A stretch of 10,509 nucleotides of DNA from Xylaria sp. FL1777 (Eukaryota > Ascomycota > Sordariomycetes > Xylariales > Xylariaceae), in NCBI GenBank assembly GCA_022578965.1, contig MU401081.1, positions 1 through 10,509 on the forward strand. The letters are read 5' to 3'. The notes beneath the pieces are model-generated. The model was not told where the DNA came from and ran no database searches. It saw only the letters and a list, made by a program, of their open reading frames with translations. Below, one piece after another: positions 9,708-10,509 of the stretch. Every line of letters begins with the position of its first letter. Position 1 is the stretch's first letter. Position numbers and translations under genes: made by a program.

Positions 9708-10400
9708 TTTAACAAAATTTTCGGCCTATTTTTTTACATAAAATCTATTATTTATTAACTTACGTATTACTACTTATTAACTTACTACTACTATTTATTA
9801 ATTTTACTATTATTACTTATTAACTTGTGTATTACTACTTATTAATTTATTACCACTACTTATTAATTTATTATTATTACTTATTAACCTACTATTACTT
9901 TTTATAACTTTTGGACTTAAATAAAATTCCTGTTTTATTTTTTTATATAAAATTTATTACTTATTAATTTACTACTATTATTACTACTTATTAACCTACT
10001 ATTATTACCTACTAATTTATTATTACTACTTATTAATTTATTACTACTTTTTATAACTTTTTAACTTAAATAAAATTCTTGTTTTATTTTTTTATACAAA
10101 ATCTACTACTTATTAACCTATTACTACTATTTATTAACTTATTATTACTACCCATTAATTTATTACTGCTATTACTATTACTTAAGACTTTTTAACTTTA
10201 ATAAAATTTCTGTTTTATTTTTTTATACAAAATCTACCACTTATTAACTTGCTCACTACTACTATTACTTATTAACTTACTATTATTACTTATTAATTTA
10301 TTATTACTACTTATTAACTTACTACTGCTACTTAAGAATTTTTAACTTAAACAAAATTTCTGTTTTTTTTTTTTTTTTATATAAAAGCTATTATAAATTA
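9708..10400 (+). repeat. two-level tandem repeat (satellite-like)
   Basis: Five copies of an anchor of about 60 bp begin at 9708 (its left end poorly defined), 9898, 10047, 10181 and 10331. A fixed point in the anchor (AAAATT) recurs at intervals of 209, 149, 131 and 150 bp. The anchor core reads TTTTATTTTTTTATA followed by YAAAATYTA. Between anchors stand 7, 4, 3 and 4 copies of a monomer of about 21 bp: CTTATTAAYTTA followed by about three YTA triplets (observed lengths 18, 21, 22, 27, 28 and 30). Anchors 2 and 3 begin CTTTTTATAACTTTT-like, and anchors 4 and 5 begin CTTAAGA. The last anchor carries a 16-base T run (10363-10378). The + strand is almost free of G; for example 10261-10320 has 8 C and no G. 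No open frame runs through the anchors. Confidence 0.85.
9721..9728 (+). other. isolated GC-rich octamer in anchor 1
   Basis: TCGGCCTA sits where the other anchors read TCCTGTTT, TCTTGTTT or TTCTGTTT. The CGGCC core is the most GC-rich short string I noticed in the window. It marks the first anchor as an outlier at the border between the RIP-like block and the satellite. Confidence 0.5.
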
Positions 10401-10460
10401 TTATTAGCTACTATTTATTATTATTAGCTATTATTTATTATTATTAACTATTACTTATTA
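10381..10460 (+). repeat. 20-bp tandem repeat, four copies
   Basis: Consecutive 20-bp units lie at 10381-10400, 10401-10420, 10421-10440 and 10441-10460. The consensus is TTATTAGCTATTATTTATTA. The last three differ from each other at one to three positions, and the first differs from the consensus at about five. The unit grows out of the last anchor and leads directly into the heptamer array, which suggests stepwise slippage. Confidence 0.75.
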
Positions 10461-10509
10461 TTTATTACTTATTATTTATTATTTATTATTTATTATTTAT
10501 TATTTATTA
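10448..10509 (+). repeat. 7-bp microsatellite (TTATTAY)n at window edge
   Basis: About nine units of TTATTAT or TTATTAC run from 10448 to the last base. The units from 10469 onward are all TTATTAT. The array is cut by the window end, so its true length is unknown. Its left end overlaps the 20-bp repeat. Confidence 0.9.

Noticed and set aside
10205..10345. Open frame of 46 codons across the 21-bp monomers, read as a leucine-rich heptapeptide repeat
   Set aside because: The monomer length is a multiple of three and free of stops in that frame by composition. The anchors carry stops (10202-10204 and 10343-10345), monomer lengths of 22 and 28 shift the frame, and no ATG or coding context is present.
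1..10509. Mitochondrial or plastid origin because of the very low G+C
   Set aside because: No organellar gene, tRNA or rRNA can be recognised in 10 kb. The CpA/TpG depletion with TpA excess fits nuclear RIP better.

Overview
This window is a very AT-rich, gene-free stretch. The composition suggests a heterochromatic or repeat-derived region of a filamentous ascomycete genome (Pezizomycotina) that has been heavily altered by repeat-induced point mutation (RIP). A hand count over 5101-5400 gives 40 G/C in 300 bases (about 13%). TpA/ApT is about 56/38 (1.5) and (CpA+TpG)/(ApC+GpT) is 8/16 (0.5). Both lie on the RIP side of the usual cut-offs (above 0.89 and below 1.03). TAA and TAG occur in every frame at short intervals and ATG is scarce. 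I found no coding region, tRNA, rRNA or other RNA gene, no recognisable transposase or reverse transcriptase motif, and no CRISPR array. The assignment to fungi is an inference from composition only.

Layout. Bases 1-150 hold a tiny 11-bp tandem duplication followed by long A and T runs. Bases 151-9700 are the RIP-like block. Inside it a repeat family can still be seen despite the decay. Two copies in direct orientation (6036-6430 and 6636-7050, offset 600-622 bp) share an exact 25-bp stretch and many shorter anchors, and together look like a decayed tandem duplication of about 600 bp. A third, more diverged copy lies near 9441-9600, just after a 56-bp tandem duplication. A fourth weak candidate is at 1200-1296. 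There are also short palindromes, the clearest a perfect 11-bp inverted repeat at 5409-5434.

Bases 9701-10509 are different in kind: a tandem-repeat tract with strong strand asymmetry (C present, G nearly absent on the + strand). It has a two-level structure. Five copies of a roughly 60-bp anchor at 9708, 9898, 10047, 10181 and 10331 are separated by 7, 4, 3 and 4 copies of a monomer of about 21 bp. It then passes into four copies of a 20-bp unit and ends at the window edge in a 7-bp microsatellite.

No genes work together here. The biology visible is genome defence and decay: a duplicated sequence altered by a C-to-T process with strong sequence-context preference, next to a satellite that kept a different base signature. 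Such tracts typically occur at regional centromeres, subtelomeres or AT-rich isochores of fungi, but nothing in the window decides between these. I see no new gene system. The most unusual signals are the context bias of the surviving G:C pairs, the hidden duplication and the two-level satellite.
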